This document shows positions 49,018-60,651 of a DNA stretch of 64,000 bases, in pieces. How positions within the stretch are numbered: the first letter of the stretch is position 1; each line of letters opens with the position of its first letter. The position numbers and the translations under genes are program-made. Below the pieces are notes generated by a model, which had not been told where the DNA came from, did no database searches, and saw nothing but the letters and a program-made list of their open reading frames with translations. The stretch comes from JAICKM01 sp050998805 (GTDB lineage Bacteria; Chloroflexota; Chloroflexia; QHBQ01; JAICKM01), in contig JBPCPV010000025.1 in assembly GCA_050998805.1 (NCBI GenBank), positions 93,836 to 157,835 of the forward strand, in the 5' to 3' direction.

Positions 49018-50010
49018 CTAGTCCAACGCCGCAGGCGAGCGCCCGGTGCGGCGGGCTTCCAACAGGTGGTCGTAGAACAGATACTGCTGCGCCCACGCCG
49101 CGTAAGGGCCGAAGTGCTGCCGCCAGAAGCCCGCGATCCGGCCATAAGCCGCGTCCGTCAGCGACTTGCCGCGCATCTCGGGCATGTAGCGATCTCGCGT
49201 GAGCTGGAAGACATGGGTATCCACCGGCACCGCCGCGTCTTTCTGTAGGGCAAAGGCGCAGACGCAATCCGCTATCTTCGCGCCCACGCCGCGCAGCCGG
49301 GTGAGTTCGGCGTGGGCCGTCGCGTATTTGCTCTCGCGCAACTCGTCGAACCAGCCTTGTGGCTTGGCCGCCACCTGCGCTGCCACCTCGATCAGCCCCG
49401 CCGCCCGCCACTCCAGCCCCGTCCGCTCCGCCACCGAGGCCGCATCCAGCCCCGCCAATACGGCAGCCGAGGGGAAGCGATAGTAAGCGGGCGAGTCGCC
49501 GGGAATCGGCTCGCCCCAGCCCCGGCTCAGTTCACCGATCGCTCGCTGGATACGCGGTATGGCGTTCGCCTTCGAGCAGGTGAACGACAGCAGGCACTCC
49601 TCGGCATCCTGGTCGAGCAACCTCAATCCCGCGAATGTCTCCGTGAGGCCCGCCAGATATGCGTCGCGCGCCGCCCAGTCGGCGTAGATCGCCGCCAAAT
49701 CCACGTCGAGCCGCAGATAGGCGCGCAACCACGCCTCATCCGCTTCTGCCTCACCCGCCGGCTGTAGCCGGTACGTGATCCGGTCAGCGCCTTCCTCCGC
49801 ACCCGGAACACGGCCCAGCCAAACCACCCGCCCGCGCGCGATCCCCTGCCAGTACTCCTCTCCGGCGGGCACCGCCTTATGAGCCGGGTCGCGCCGCCAG
49901 CGAAAGCACTGCCCGTTCGCCAGCGTGCGCTCGAGATGCAGCGTGCCCGCCGGGAGGAAGAAGCCCGCCGTGGCGTCTGGGGCGGTATTGCCGGGGTTCG
50001 TGCCCATCAT
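49018..50010 (-). CDS. 8-oxoguanine DNA glycosylase (Ogg1/AlkA-type, HhH-GPD)
   Basis: 330 residues. The N-terminal OGG_N domain (about 15-110) has ERTLANGQCFRWRRD. The HhH-GPD domain (about 125-300) has LLSFTCSKANAIPRIQRAI and the hairpin LRGVGAKIADCVCAFALQKDAAVPVDTHV, in which the Lys of GAKIADC is the Schiff-base nucleophile and the Asp of PVDTHV the catalytic acid. It should excise 8-oxoG and nick the abasic site. The start may be either of two adjacent Met codons. It has a promoter region in common with pcm, which is divergent. Confidence 0.93.
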   Translation of the reverse strand: MMGTNPGNTAPDATAGFFLPAGTLHLERTLANGQCFRWRRDPAHKAVPAGEEYWQGIARGRVVWLGRVPGAEEGADRITYRLQPAGEAEADEAWLRAYLRLDVDLAAIYADWAARDAYLAGLTETFAGLRLLDQDAEECLLSFTCSKANAIPRIQRAIGELSRGWGEPIPGDSPAYYRFPSAAVLAGLDAASVAERTGLEWRAAGLIEVAAQVAAKPQGWFDELRESKYATAHAELTRLRGVGAKIADCVCAFALQKDAAVPVDTHVFQLTRDRYMPEMRGKSLTDAAYGRIAGFWRQHFGPYAAWAQQYLFYDHLLEARRTGRSPAALD

Positions 50011-50141
50011 TGCTCTCCTTCGACAACACTCTCGGAGCAGAGCCGTATCTACACCTTCTCACTGCCCGCCCCAGTATAGCAGAAGCCGCGCACCCGCGAC
50101 AACCGCCGGTTATGTAAAGTTTTGTGAAAGGGGCGCAAATT

Positions 50142-50150
50142 TGGTATAAT
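50142..50150 (+). promoter_or_regulatory. Extended -10 promoter of the pcm-hsp20-lon run
   Basis: TGGTATAAT, giving a leader of about 48 bases before the ATG at 50205. Confidence 0.65.
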
Positions 50151-50204
50151 ATACAGTACGGGGAGATCCCCGATCCGAAGCCCACGGAAAAGGTCAAGGC
50201 AATC

Positions 50205-50897
50205 ATGCGTAGTCAACATGCAGCTAGCGAGAACGCGGCACATGGAGCCGAGGAGCGCCGGCGGCAGATGGTGGTACAGCAGCTCGCGGAGCGCGGCATA
50301 CACGACACACGGGTGCTCGAGGCGATGAGCCGCCTACCCCGCGACAGGTTCCTGGCACCCGACTTGCAGCATCTGGCGTACAGCGACGCCGCGCTGCCAA
50401 TCGCCGAGCAGCAGACGATCTCTCAGCCCTACATGGTTGCCGTGATGACCGAGGCGTTGCGCCTCACAGGGGCCGAGCGCGTGCTCGAGATCGGCACCGG
50501 CTCCGGCTACCAGGCCGCAGTGCTCGGCATGTTGGCGCGCGAGGTGATTTCAGTCGAGCGCCGCCCGTTCTTAGCGGAGCGCGCTGGCGTTGTATTGACT
50601 GAGTTCGGCTTCCGCAACATCACTGTCGTCATCGGGGACGGTTCGCAGGGCTGGCCGCCCCGCGCGCCGTATGACGCGATCATTGTGACGGCGGGTGCGC
50701 CCGAAGTACCGACTAGCCTGATCAGCCAACTCGCACCCGGTGGGCGGCTGGTGATACCCGTCGGCGCAGAGCGGCAGCAGATGTTGATGCGGCTCACTAA
50801 GCAAGGAAACCGAGAGGATCAGCTCCGCCGTGAAGAGCTGATGCCCTGCCTTTTCGTGCCGCTCATCGGGGCGATGGGCTGGAAGACACCAGATTAG
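50205..50897 (+). CDS. pcm: Protein-L-isoaspartate O-methyltransferase
   Basis: 230 residues from ATG 50205, downstream of the promoter; an in-frame GTG at 50124 lies before the -10 and is rejected. Hallmarks: MVVQQLAERGIHDTRVLEAM, PRDRFLAPD, YSDAALPIAEQQTISQPYMVA, the SAM motif VLEIGTGSGYQAAVLG, and GDGSQGWPPRAPYDAIIVTAGAP. It repairs isoaspartyl residues in aged proteins. The hsp20 gene follows in 20 bases. Confidence 0.96.
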   Translation: MRSQHAASENAAHGAEERRRQMVVQQLAERGIHDTRVLEAMSRLPRDRFLAPDLQHLAYSDAALPIAEQQTISQPYMVAVMTEALRLTGAERVLEIGTGSGYQAAVLGMLAREVISVERRPFLAERAGVVLTEFGFRNITVVIGDGSQGWPPRAPYDAIIVTAGAPEVPTSLISQLAPGGRLVIPVGAERQQMLMRLTKQGNREDQLRREELMPCLFVPLIGAMGWKTPD

Positions 50898-50917
50898 AGA
50901 TTGATGAGGATAAGAAA

Positions 50918-51397
50918 ATGCGCTACTACCGTGTGCGTTCCGTGCTCGCATCGCCTGAGCCGGACGAGATGATCGCCGCCGACCGCAACCCTATCGAAGA
51001 AGCCGACATCTGGAACGGCGGGCGCGGCCGGCACTTTGTGCTGGTCGCCCGCAAGTCATGGCATCCGCCAACCGACATCTACGAGACCGCGACCGATGTG
51101 GTGATCAAGATGGAAGTCGCCGGCATGAACGAGGGCAGCCTCCAAATCGCCATCGAGGACGACATCCTCACCATACGGGGTCGCCGCGCCGACGAGACAC
51201 GCAGCAACAAGATCGGCTACCACCACATGGGGATCAGCTACGGGGAGTTCGCTTCCGACATCCAGGTGCCGGGGCCGATAGACCAGGAGCGGGTGCGCGC
51301 CGAGTACACCGCCGGCTTCCTCACCATCTGGCTCCCGAAGATGCCGCCACGCAGCACCGGCACGATCCGTATATCTATCACAGACAACCCTATCTGA
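50918..51397 (+). CDS. Small heat shock protein (Hsp20/alpha-crystallin family)
   Basis: 159 residues. The alpha-crystallin domain (about 48-145) begins WHPPTDIYETATDVVIKMEVAGMNEG, then IAIEDDILTIRGRRADE, and ends ERVRAEYTAGFLTIWLPKMP. The C-terminal I-x-I motif (IRISI) is present. It is an ATP-independent holdase. Position between pcm and lon makes a protein quality-control run. No CIRCE or HAIR element is seen. Confidence 0.94.
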   Translation: MRYYRVRSVLASPEPDEMIAADRNPIEEADIWNGGRGRHFVLVARKSWHPPTDIYETATDVVIKMEVAGMNEGSLQIAIEDDILTIRGRRADETRSNKIGYHHMGISYGEFASDIQVPGPIDQERVRAEYTAGFLTIWLPKMPPRSTGTIRISITDNPI

Positions 51398-51443
51398 GCG
51401 CAGCCGCCCACGCGCGCGCTCTTCACATTGTGAGACAGCATCA

Positions 51444-54089
<2,646 letters not shown>

Positions 54090-54096
54090 CGCGGTA

Positions 54097-54122
54097 AGCT
54101 GTCAGCCGTCCAGCCGTCAGCC
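54097..54122. repeat. CAGCCGT heptamer-derived repeat
   Basis: AGCTGTCAGCCGTCCAGCCGTCAGCC-type block: two CAGCCGT units with an extra base between them, just after the lon stop. Confidence 0.6.
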
Positions 54123-54143
54123 GCGGCCTCCGCCCGTGGACTG

Positions 54144-54173
54144 TTGACGCCGCCGCGCACCTTGTGGTATGCT
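54144..54173 (+). promoter_or_regulatory. Promoter of the glycan operon
   Basis: TTGACG (54144-54149), 18-base spacer, TATGCT (54168-54173) preceded by TGG. Confidence 0.55.
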
Positions 54174-54190
54174 GCAAACCGCTACCGCAA

Positions 54191-54211
54191 GCTGAAAGCT
54201 GAAAGCTGAAA
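54191..54211. repeat. GCTGAAA heptamer tandem repeat
   Basis: Three exact GCTGAAA units in the leader of the GT2 gene. Confidence 0.8.
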
Positions 54212-54232
54212 GCTAACTCCCAGGAGGTCCAT

Positions 54233-55003
54233 TTGGCCGAATCTCCACCGGCTGCGCCGCGCCTGTCCGTCGTCGTACCCATGTACAACGAAGCCTCACG
54301 TATGCGTAAGAGCCTACCGATGCTGCTGGCTTACCTGGCGGGTCAGTCCTATTCCTACGAAGTCATCGCGGTGGACGACGGCAGCGCCGACGGCACCGCA
54401 GCCCTTGCCGAAGAACTCCTCGCCGGAGTACACGAACACCGGGTGATCACGACCACGCCGAACCGGGGCAAGGGTCACGCACTGCGCGTGGGTATGCCAG
54501 CCAGCCGGGGCGAGTTTGTGCTGTTCACCGACGCCGACCTCTCGACCCCGCCCGACGAACTGGAGAAGTTCTGGCCCTGGTGCGAACAGGGCTACGACGT
54601 GGTGATCGGATCGCGCAAGATGGCCGGAGCTGTGCTGCTCCGCCGCCAGCCCTGGTGGCGCGAACGCCTCGGCAAGGTCTTCACCTGGTTGAGCGACCGC
54701 CTGGCTACCCGCGACATAAGCGACGTTACCTGCGGCTTCAAGGTCTTTAGCCGCCAAGCCGCCCACGACCTCTTTAGGCGCGGGAGGCTCGACGATTTCA
54801 GCTTCGACGCCGAGATCCTGTTCCTGGCGCAGCGCCGTGGCTACCGCATCAAAGAGGTGCCGGTCACCTGGCACGACGAGAGCGGCACCACCGTCCGCAT
54901 CGCCCGCGACGCCGTGCGCGCCATACGCGGCCTCTTACGCATCCGCGCCAACGCCGCCGCCGGTCGCTATGGGGCCAAAGTGAAGAGAGCCAGCCTTGAC
55001 TAG
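54233..55003 (+). CDS. Family 2 glycosyltransferase (dolichyl/polyprenyl-phosphate hexosyltransferase-like)
   Basis: 256 residues from TTG 54233 (AGGAGGT upstream). GT-A fold: RLSVVVPMYNEASRMRKSL, YEVIAVDDGSADGT, GKGHALRVGM, then FTDADLSTPPDEL (the D-x-D), IGSRKMAGA, and DVTCGFKVFSR. It resembles dolichyl-phosphate beta-glucosyltransferase (Alg5). The product would be a lipid-linked sugar used by GT-C enzymes such as that at 46181. Its stop overlaps the next start. Confidence 0.9.
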   Translation: MAESPPAAPRLSVVVPMYNEASRMRKSLPMLLAYLAGQSYSYEVIAVDDGSADGTAALAEELLAGVHEHRVITTTPNRGKGHALRVGMPASRGEFVLFTDADLSTPPDELEKFWPWCEQGYDVVIGSRKMAGAVLLRRQPWWRERLGKVFTWLSDRLATRDISDVTCGFKVFSRQAAHDLFRRGRLDDFSFDAEILFLAQRRGYRIKEVPVTWHDESGTTVRIARDAVRAIRGLLRIRANAAAGRYGAKVKRASLD

Positions 55004-56138
55004 CGCCGAACAGGTACTCGTTCTCGGCGGCGCAGGCTTCATCGGCTCCCATCTAGTGGACGCACTGGTGGAGCGGGGCCACAGAGTGCGCGTGCTCGAT
55101 GCGTTGGTGCCCCAGGTGCATGGCTCGCAGCCCTTCGGCGCGGACGGTCGGCCACGGTATCTCCACCCGGCAGCCGAGTTCGTGCGGGCCGATATAACCG
55201 ACGCTGAGGCCGTGCGCCGTGCGCTCAACGGCGTGGCTGTCGTCTTTCACGAGGCTGCGGAGGTCGGCGTCGGCCAATCCATGTACGAGATCGTGCGATA
55301 CACGCGCGCGAACACCCTCGGCACCGCTGTGCTGCTCGAACTACTCGCGGCGGACCGCGGGCGCGTCCGTAAGCTCGTCGTCGCCTCCTCGATGTCGCTC
55401 TACGGGGAGGGAGCCTATTCCTGCCCCGACCACGGCATCGTCTACCCCCGCCTCCGCCCCGACGCCCAGCTCGCTGCACGCGATTGGGAGATGCGCTGCC
55501 CCCACTGCGGTCAGCTAGTCGCTCCCGCGCCGACAGGCGAGGAGAAGCCGCTCTTTCCCACCTCGATCTATGCGATCAACAAGCGCGACCAGGAGGAGAT
55601 GAGCCTCGTGACCGGGCGCGCCTACGGCATCCCTACCGTCGCGCTCCGCTACTTCAACGTCTACGGCGCGCGCCAGGCGCTCTCCAACCCATACACCGGC
55701 GCAGCGGCGATTTTCAGCGCGCGGTTGCTCAACGACAGGCCCCCTGTGATCTTCGAGGACGGCGGCCAGCTACGCGACTTCACGCACGTCAGCGACATCG
55801 TGCGGGCCAACCTCCTGGCTATTGAGACCGACGCAGCCGACTATGAGGCCGTGAACGTCGGCACCGGCACGGCAACCTCAATCACGTCCCTCGCCGAGGC
55901 GCTGGCGCGGGGGCTGGGCAAGGAGATCGCGCCGGATGTCGTGGGCCGGTTCCGCGCCGGCGACATCCGCCACTGCTACGCGGACACGTCGAAGGCCAAA
56001 CGGCTGCTCGGCTACTGCGCGCATGTCGCCTTCGAGTCCGGCATGGCCGAGCTCCTCGACTGGGTACGCCACGAGCAGGCGGTGGATAACATTGAGCAGG
56101 CCCGCGCCGAACTCTCAGAGCGCGGCCTTACCCTCTGA
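54996..56138 (+). CDS. NAD-dependent sugar epimerase/dehydratase with Cys-rich insert (possible dTDP-L-rhamnose 4-epimerase)
   Basis: 380 residues from TTG 54996. Rossmann motif VLVLGGAGFIGSHLVDALVERG, VVFHEAAEVGVGQSMYE, catalytic YAINKRDQEEM (YxxxK) with the upstream SSMSLYGEG. Between them is a Cys/His-rich insert (SCPDHGIVYPRL ... RCPHCG) known from WbiB-like dTDP-L-rhamnose 4-epimerases. It ends with GRFRAGDIRHCYADTSKAKRLLGY. It makes a nucleotide sugar for the glycan locus. It overlaps the convergent pyruvyl transferase gene by 24 bases. Confidence 0.87.
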   Translation: MTSAEQVLVLGGAGFIGSHLVDALVERGHRVRVLDALVPQVHGSQPFGADGRPRYLHPAAEFVRADITDAEAVRRALNGVAVVFHEAAEVGVGQSMYEIVRYTRANTLGTAVLLELLAADRGRVRKLVVASSMSLYGEGAYSCPDHGIVYPRLRPDAQLAARDWEMRCPHCGQLVAPAPTGEEKPLFPTSIYAINKRDQEEMSLVTGRAYGIPTVALRYFNVYGARQALSNPYTGAAAIFSARLLNDRPPVIFEDGGQLRDFTHVSDIVRANLLAIETDAADYEAVNVGTGTATSITSLAEALARGLGKEIAPDVVGRFRAGDIRHCYADTSKAKRLLGYCAHVAFESGMAELLDWVRHEQAVDNIEQARAELSERGLTL

Positions 56139-57314
56139 GAGCAACCGAGCCGCCCAAGCCGCGTCCTCGGCTGTCAGCGCCTGCATCTCGGCCACGCGCT
56201 CGAGCAACAAGGGACGCATCTCCGCCCTGGTATTCCAACAATCGTCGAGCGCGGCCCGCAGCTCCGGCCATTTGACGCCGACCGGGTCGAATACCCGGTC
56301 CTCCTGCCCGACGCCGGCCATGAAGCCCCGCACTTTCCGCGCATAGCTGAACCCGACCCCCGGCACCCCGCCCGCCGCCGCGAAGATCAACGCGTGCAGC
56401 CTCACCGCGACGACCATCTCCATCTCTCCCAGCAGTTCCCGCACCGCGCGCGGTATCGGCGGGCCGCCGTAGATCACCGCCCGATCCGCGTGCCGCATCT
56501 GGCCCCGCACCGTCGCCGCGATCTCGTCATCCCTCCCCGGCCAGAACGCCACGAAAACCACCCGCACGCCGTAAGCCTCGATCAGGTAATCCGCCGCCCG
56601 CGCCATCAGGCGGTAGAACTCTGCGGCCCTCCGCGCATGGGCCGCCCTGCCCCCTCCGCCGAGCCGCCGCTGGACCGACACCGGCAGCAAGTACTCCGCC
56701 CCCCGGCCGCTCGCGTTGTTCGGGAGGTCGCGCACGCAAAAGGCGACCCGCCCCCGTACCGCCGCCCCGGCGGCCCCCGTCCCACGCAGGGATATGGCCG
56801 GGTCCGCGCTCAGGCGGAGCACGGAGCGCGGCACCCCTGCGTGGGCAAGCAGCCGCAGCGAGATCTCGTCGCGCACGCTGACGCCGCCGGGAGCCACCAG
56901 GCGGACGAGCAGCCGCGCCTGTGCCCTGCCGAAGGCGGTCACCAGCGGCTCGACCCCGACGCCCCACCACTGCAGCCTGCATCCGGCGAGACGGGCGAGC
57001 AGGCCGAAAGCCGTGAAGATCGGCAGGTTGTAGATGCTCGTCTTGTCCTGTATGAGACCGCCGCCTCCGAAGATCAGCAGGCGGCTGCGATAGAGAGCGC
57101 GGAGCGCGGCGCGTGCGAGTGGGTTGCGTGGCAGAGCGCACAGGCCGCCGGGGTATGCCCCACACTCGGCGAGAGTGCGCGCAGGGTTCGTCGAGAAGAC
57201 CGTTACGCTGGGAGGTGCGGGCAACGCTGCCAGCATGGAGAGTATCGCATCGAGTTCGGCTTCATCGCCGATGTTCGGGCTACCGTACCAGCCGAGAATG
57301 CAGACCGCGCTCAA
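56115..57314 (-). CDS. Polysaccharide pyruvyl transferase family protein (CsaB-like)
   Basis: 399 residues. CILGWYGSPNIGDEAELDAILSML, then LLIFGGGGLIQDKTSIYNLPIFTAFGLLA in pieces, VGVEPLVTAFGRAQARLLVRL, VRDEISLRLL, LSADPAI, and MVVAVRLHALIFAAAGGVPGVGFSY near the end. These are CsaB/PssK hallmarks. It transfers pyruvate from PEP to a hexose of a wall glycan; in Bacillus the ketal is needed for SLH-domain anchoring. It is the last gene of a minus-strand operon with two GT4 genes, with a 4-base overlap upstream. Confidence 0.92.
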   Translation of the reverse strand: MSAVCILGWYGSPNIGDEAELDAILSMLAALPAPPSVTVFSTNPARTLAECGAYPGGLCALPRNPLARAALRALYRSRLLIFGGGGLIQDKTSIYNLPIFTAFGLLARLAGCRLQWWGVGVEPLVTAFGRAQARLLVRLVAPGGVSVRDEISLRLLAHAGVPRSVLRLSADPAISLRGTGAAGAAVRGRVAFCVRDLPNNASGRGAEYLLPVSVQRRLGGGGRAAHARRAAEFYRLMARAADYLIEAYGVRVVFVAFWPGRDDEIAATVRGQMRHADRAVIYGGPPIPRAVRELLGEMEMVVAVRLHALIFAAAGGVPGVGFSYARKVRGFMAGVGQEDRVFDPVGVKWPELRAALDDCWNTRAEMRPLLLERVAEMQALTAEDAAWAARLLSEGKAAL

Positions 57315-58450
57315 CGCCGGGCGCGCCGCCGTCGGCGCGGCAAGTCGCCGCGTTCGAGCGCAGCGCGAACCACATCGCGGAATATCGCGTTGTACCGCCG
57401 AGCGATGATGTCCCAGCTATAGTGGGCGCGCACGAACTCCCGCGCGCGCCTGCCCTGGGCGGCCCGGTACTCGTCGTCTCGAAGCAGGGCGATGATCGCT
57501 TCCGCGAAGCCGGCCGCGTCGCCGGGGTCCACCAGGACGCCGTTCTGCTCGGGGACCACGGCTTCGGGTATTCCGTCGAGCCGTGAGGCTATCACGAACC
57601 GCTCCGCCGCCCCGGCTTCAAGGGCGACGAGGCCGAAACCTTCGATGTCGTTCGGCACCGGCACGTTCGGCATCACGAAGAGCGCGGCGTGGTGGTACGC
57701 CGCCTTCAACGTCGCGTCGTCCACCTGGCCGAGCAGCGCAACATGCCCCTCGAGGTGCAGGCTGGCGATCCGCGTCTCGATCAGGTCGCGCGACGGCCCC
57801 TCGCCGACGATCAGATAGCACGTCTCTGGGCAGCGGGCCAGCACGCGAGGCAGCACCGCATCCAGGAAGTGGACAACTCCCTTGCGCTCGATCAGCCTGC
57901 CCACCGTGAGCAGCGCCTTGTGCCCCGCGAGCTGCCTGCCGAGCAGCGAGTGGAGATGTGTGAGCGATTGGGGCGAGCAACGGTAGTTGAACTCGTCCAT
58001 GTTCACCCCGTTTGGCACTACCTCGCAGAGGGCGTGCGGGATGCCCCGGCGCACGCACTGGTCGCGGGTGTAGCCGCTCACGCAGATCAGCTTGTCCATC
58101 TTCCGTAAGCAGCGCGGGATCAGCCACTGGTACGGTCTGTTGGCGAACGTGATATCAAGCCCATGCACGGTGACGACTACCGGCACCCGGAAGAGCGTCT
58201 TGAGGAAGACTCCGAGCGGTGCCAGCAGCGCGTCGCTCAGGTGGATCACCTGGATGCGCGGGTTGCAGAGGATCGTCAGCACGGCGCGGATCAGCGCGTA
58301 GACCAGGAAGAAGGGCAGCAGCACCGTCGAGTGCCCCCACGAGATCGTCGTGGTAGGCGCTAGCTTGCCGACCTCCACGGTGAGGCTCTGGCTGAGTTTC
58401 TGCATTCCCCCGATAGACGGCGGATGTTTGCGAGTTATGAATAGAATCAT
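57311..58450 (-). CDS. Family 4 glycosyltransferase
   Basis: 379 residues from ATG 58450. GT-B fold: MILFITRKHPPSIGGMQKLSQSL at the N-terminus; ICVSGYTRDQCVRRGIP, VVPNGVNMDEF, LLTVGRLIERKGVVHFLDAVL, YLIVGEGPSRD, and EGFGLVALEAGAAERFVIASRLDGIPEAV with the conserved E-x7-E region. The sugar donor is not assignable. 4-base overlaps on both sides show tight coupling. Confidence 0.92.
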   Translation of the reverse strand: MILFITRKHPPSIGGMQKLSQSLTVEVGKLAPTTTISWGHSTVLLPFFLVYALIRAVLTILCNPRIQVIHLSDALLAPLGVFLKTLFRVPVVVTVHGLDITFANRPYQWLIPRCLRKMDKLICVSGYTRDQCVRRGIPHALCEVVPNGVNMDEFNYRCSPQSLTHLHSLLGRQLAGHKALLTVGRLIERKGVVHFLDAVLPRVLARCPETCYLIVGEGPSRDLIETRIASLHLEGHVALLGQVDDATLKAAYHHAALFVMPNVPVPNDIEGFGLVALEAGAAERFVIASRLDGIPEAVVPEQNGVLVDPGDAAGFAEAIIALLRDDEYRAAQGRRAREFVRAHYSWDIIARRYNAIFRDVVRAALERGDLPRRRRRARR

Positions 58451-59670
58451 GCCGGGCCTGAATCCCGCTCTCCTTGCCGGCCGGCCCGGAGGGCGGCGCG
58501 GGCAATAGCTTCGCAGTAAAACTCTTCCTGGCGGCGCGCCAGAGCGTCCCAGGTGAATCGGGCCGCCCACTCGCGGCCGGCTGCACCCAGCCTCCCCCGT
58601 AGGGCGGCGTCGCCCGCCAGCGCCGCCATGCCGTCTGCCAGCGCGCCGATGTCGCCAGGCGGCACCAGCAGGCCGTGAGCCGTGGCCGGTGCTGCGTCGC
58701 GGACGCCGACTACATCGGTGCCGAGCAGCGGGCGACCGCAGGCCGCAGCCTCAATCGCCGCGATAGGCCATGCCTCGTAGCGCGAGGGCATCGCCATGAA
58801 CAGGCAAGTCCGCACCGCCCGCACCGCCTGCTTGCCTTCCAATCGGCCTCGCAGTACGACGAGTGGTGCCCCACCGCGGGCGGACTCCTCCTCTGCGACC
58901 GGCAGACCGCACTCGGCAGCCGTGGACCGTATCTGCTCGATTGCCTCCGGTCGGCCCCCGCCGGCGAGCTCGAGCCGCACCCCCGGCATCCGAGGCGCGG
59001 CCTGCGCGTAGGCTCTCAGCAGCATGTCCAACCCCTTCTGGTAGGGGTCGAGCCTGCCCAGAAACAATATCACCGGCCTTTCGGCGACCGGCGGCAGGTC
59101 AGCTACCTCGGCGAAATCCGGGCCGACACTGTTCGGGATCACCTCGATATGGCCCCCGCGCGAGTGCCCGCTGGCAAGCATTTCTGCGGCTATGCCCGGC
59201 GAGACAGCAATCACCTCCGAGAGGCGGCGCAGCAACGGGCGCTCCAGCAAGACGGGCAGCAGGCCGCGCATCCCGTGGCCGTATTTCCGGGTCGCGTGCC
59301 CCCCGGAGAGGTTCTGCACACTGGCGACGACCGCCGTTCCCCTCCGCGCCCTCCAGGTCGCCCCGACAGGGCTGTAGGGAGAGAAGTCTTCGACAACTAT
59401 ATCATAGCCCGCCCTTTTCAACAAGCCGCCTACGCCCCAGGCATAGCGCAGCCTGCCGGCGAGGTAGCTCTTTGGCTTGCCCCCCACCCGCACGTAGAGC
59501 ACGCCATGACGCACGTTCGTCCGGGGAGCGCCCGGGTATGCGCCGCAGCCGACGATCACCTGGTGGCCGCGTGCGGCGAGCCGCCGGTTGATCTCGAGTG
59601 TCCGCACCGCCCCCCCGCCGCCGAGCCAGGGGTTGCCGATGTCGTCGTAGATCAGGTGAAGGATACGCAT
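58447..59670 (-). CDS. Family 4 glycosyltransferase
   Basis: 407 residues. MRILHLIYDDIGNPWLGGGGAVRT, FSPYSPVGATWRARRGT, IAVSPGIAAEMLASGH, VIPNSVGPDF, ILFLGRLDPYQKGLDMLLRAY, AMPSRYEAWPIAAIEAAACGRPLLGTDVVGV in pieces. GT-B fold with the C-terminal E-x7-E. First of the two GT4 genes. Its start overlaps the stop of the membrane protein gene by one base. Confidence 0.92.
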   Translation of the reverse strand: MRILHLIYDDIGNPWLGGGGAVRTLEINRRLAARGHQVIVGCGAYPGAPRTNVRHGVLYVRVGGKPKSYLAGRLRYAWGVGGLLKRAGYDIVVEDFSPYSPVGATWRARRGTAVVASVQNLSGGHATRKYGHGMRGLLPVLLERPLLRRLSEVIAVSPGIAAEMLASGHSRGGHIEVIPNSVGPDFAEVADLPPVAERPVILFLGRLDPYQKGLDMLLRAYAQAAPRMPGVRLELAGGGRPEAIEQIRSTAAECGLPVAEEESARGGAPLVVLRGRLEGKQAVRAVRTCLFMAMPSRYEAWPIAAIEAAACGRPLLGTDVVGVRDAAPATAHGLLVPPGDIGALADGMAALAGDAALRGRLGAAGREWAARFTWDALARRQEEFYCEAIARAALRAGRQGERDSGPA

Positions 59671-60626
59671 CAGGGGCGGGGCGCGACCGGCGGCTTAAGC
59701 AGCCAGGCGATGCTGGCCCAGGCGGCCTCAGCGAAGATCGAGCCGAGGCGCGACAGGATGGCCGCCCCGGTTGCGACCACCAGAGGTAGGCCGAGCACCT
59801 TAGTCAGACCGGCGATCAGCAGCACTTCGCGCACGCCCCAGCCGTTCGGCACCAGCAGCGTGAGGAAGCCGATCGCCCAGGACGCCGTGTACAGCCCGGT
59901 GATCGCCGGCCAGTCGATCCACGGAAGCTGCGGGTAGAGAGCCGCCGTCCAGAAGAATGACACGAGGCCGTATGCCAACCAACTCAGCACGAAGGGCGGC
60001 AGCAGCACAAGCAGTTGCCGCCCGCTGATCGTCACGGCCACCGGAGCGCGGCCCAGTAGCCGCAGCCCCCGGTTCATGAGCGCGAAGAGCGGGCGAGGGT
60101 AGGCGAGTCCGGCGAGCAGTGCGACGAGCACCCCAGCCGGCACCCACCAGGCCATGTCGGATTGCACCGTGAAGGCGAGCGCCCCCACCAGGATCGCCGA
60201 CGCGGTGACGAGCGCGGTCTCGATGACCAGACTTACCGAGGTGACCATCTTCGGCACCCCCGCCCGTTCAGCGAGCAGCACACGGCCCACGGCATACCAC
60301 ATCGTGCCCGGCATGTACTTGGCGAGGCCCGAGTAGAAGTAGACCCGCACGGCTGTCGCCCAGGGCAGGGTATAGCCCATGCTGCGGAGGATCATCCGCC
60401 AACCGAAGCAGCTGATCGGCGCGCGCGCGAGCAGCACCGCCATGCCGGCAGGCAGATACCACCCCTCAAGTTGCCAGTGATACGCCCTGATCGCAGGCCA
60501 CTGGTCCCAGAGGGCGCGGGCGACGAAGCCGAGCACCAGGGCGATCACCAGAGCCTGGATGCCGAGCCGCAGCCGCCTGTTGCCCGCCAATCTCCGCAGC
60601 CCGCCGCTTCGCGTTGCCCCAGCCAT
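59670..60626 (-). CDS. Lysylphosphatidylglycerol synthase-type membrane protein (LPG_synthase_TM)
   Basis: 318 residues from ATG 60626, chosen because AGGAG lies 7 bases before it. About eight membrane helices. SGLAKYMPGTMWYAVGRVLLAERAGVPK is the family's hallmark region, and LLVPNGWGVREVLLIAGL follows near the end. Such proteins in glycan loci are thought to act as lipid or glycan flippase-like factors; there is no cytosolic aminoacyl-transfer domain here. Confidence 0.87.
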   Translation of the reverse strand: MAGATRSGGLRRLAGNRRLRLGIQALVIALVLGFVARALWDQWPAIRAYHWQLEGWYLPAGMAVLLARAPISCFGWRMILRSMGYTLPWATAVRVYFYSGLAKYMPGTMWYAVGRVLLAERAGVPKMVTSVSLVIETALVTASAILVGALAFTVQSDMAWWVPAGVLVALLAGLAYPRPLFALMNRGLRLLGRAPVAVTISGRQLLVLLPPFVLSWLAYGLVSFFWTAALYPQLPWIDWPAITGLYTASWAIGFLTLLVPNGWGVREVLLIAGLTKVLGLPLVVATGAAILSRLGSIFAEAAWASIAWLLKPPVAPRP

Positions 60627-60651
60627 CAAGTCGCTCCTCATCGCTGGGATG

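Noticed and set aside
50124..50204. Earlier GTG start for pcm
   Set aside because: It lies upstream of the -10 element and adds non-homologous residues.
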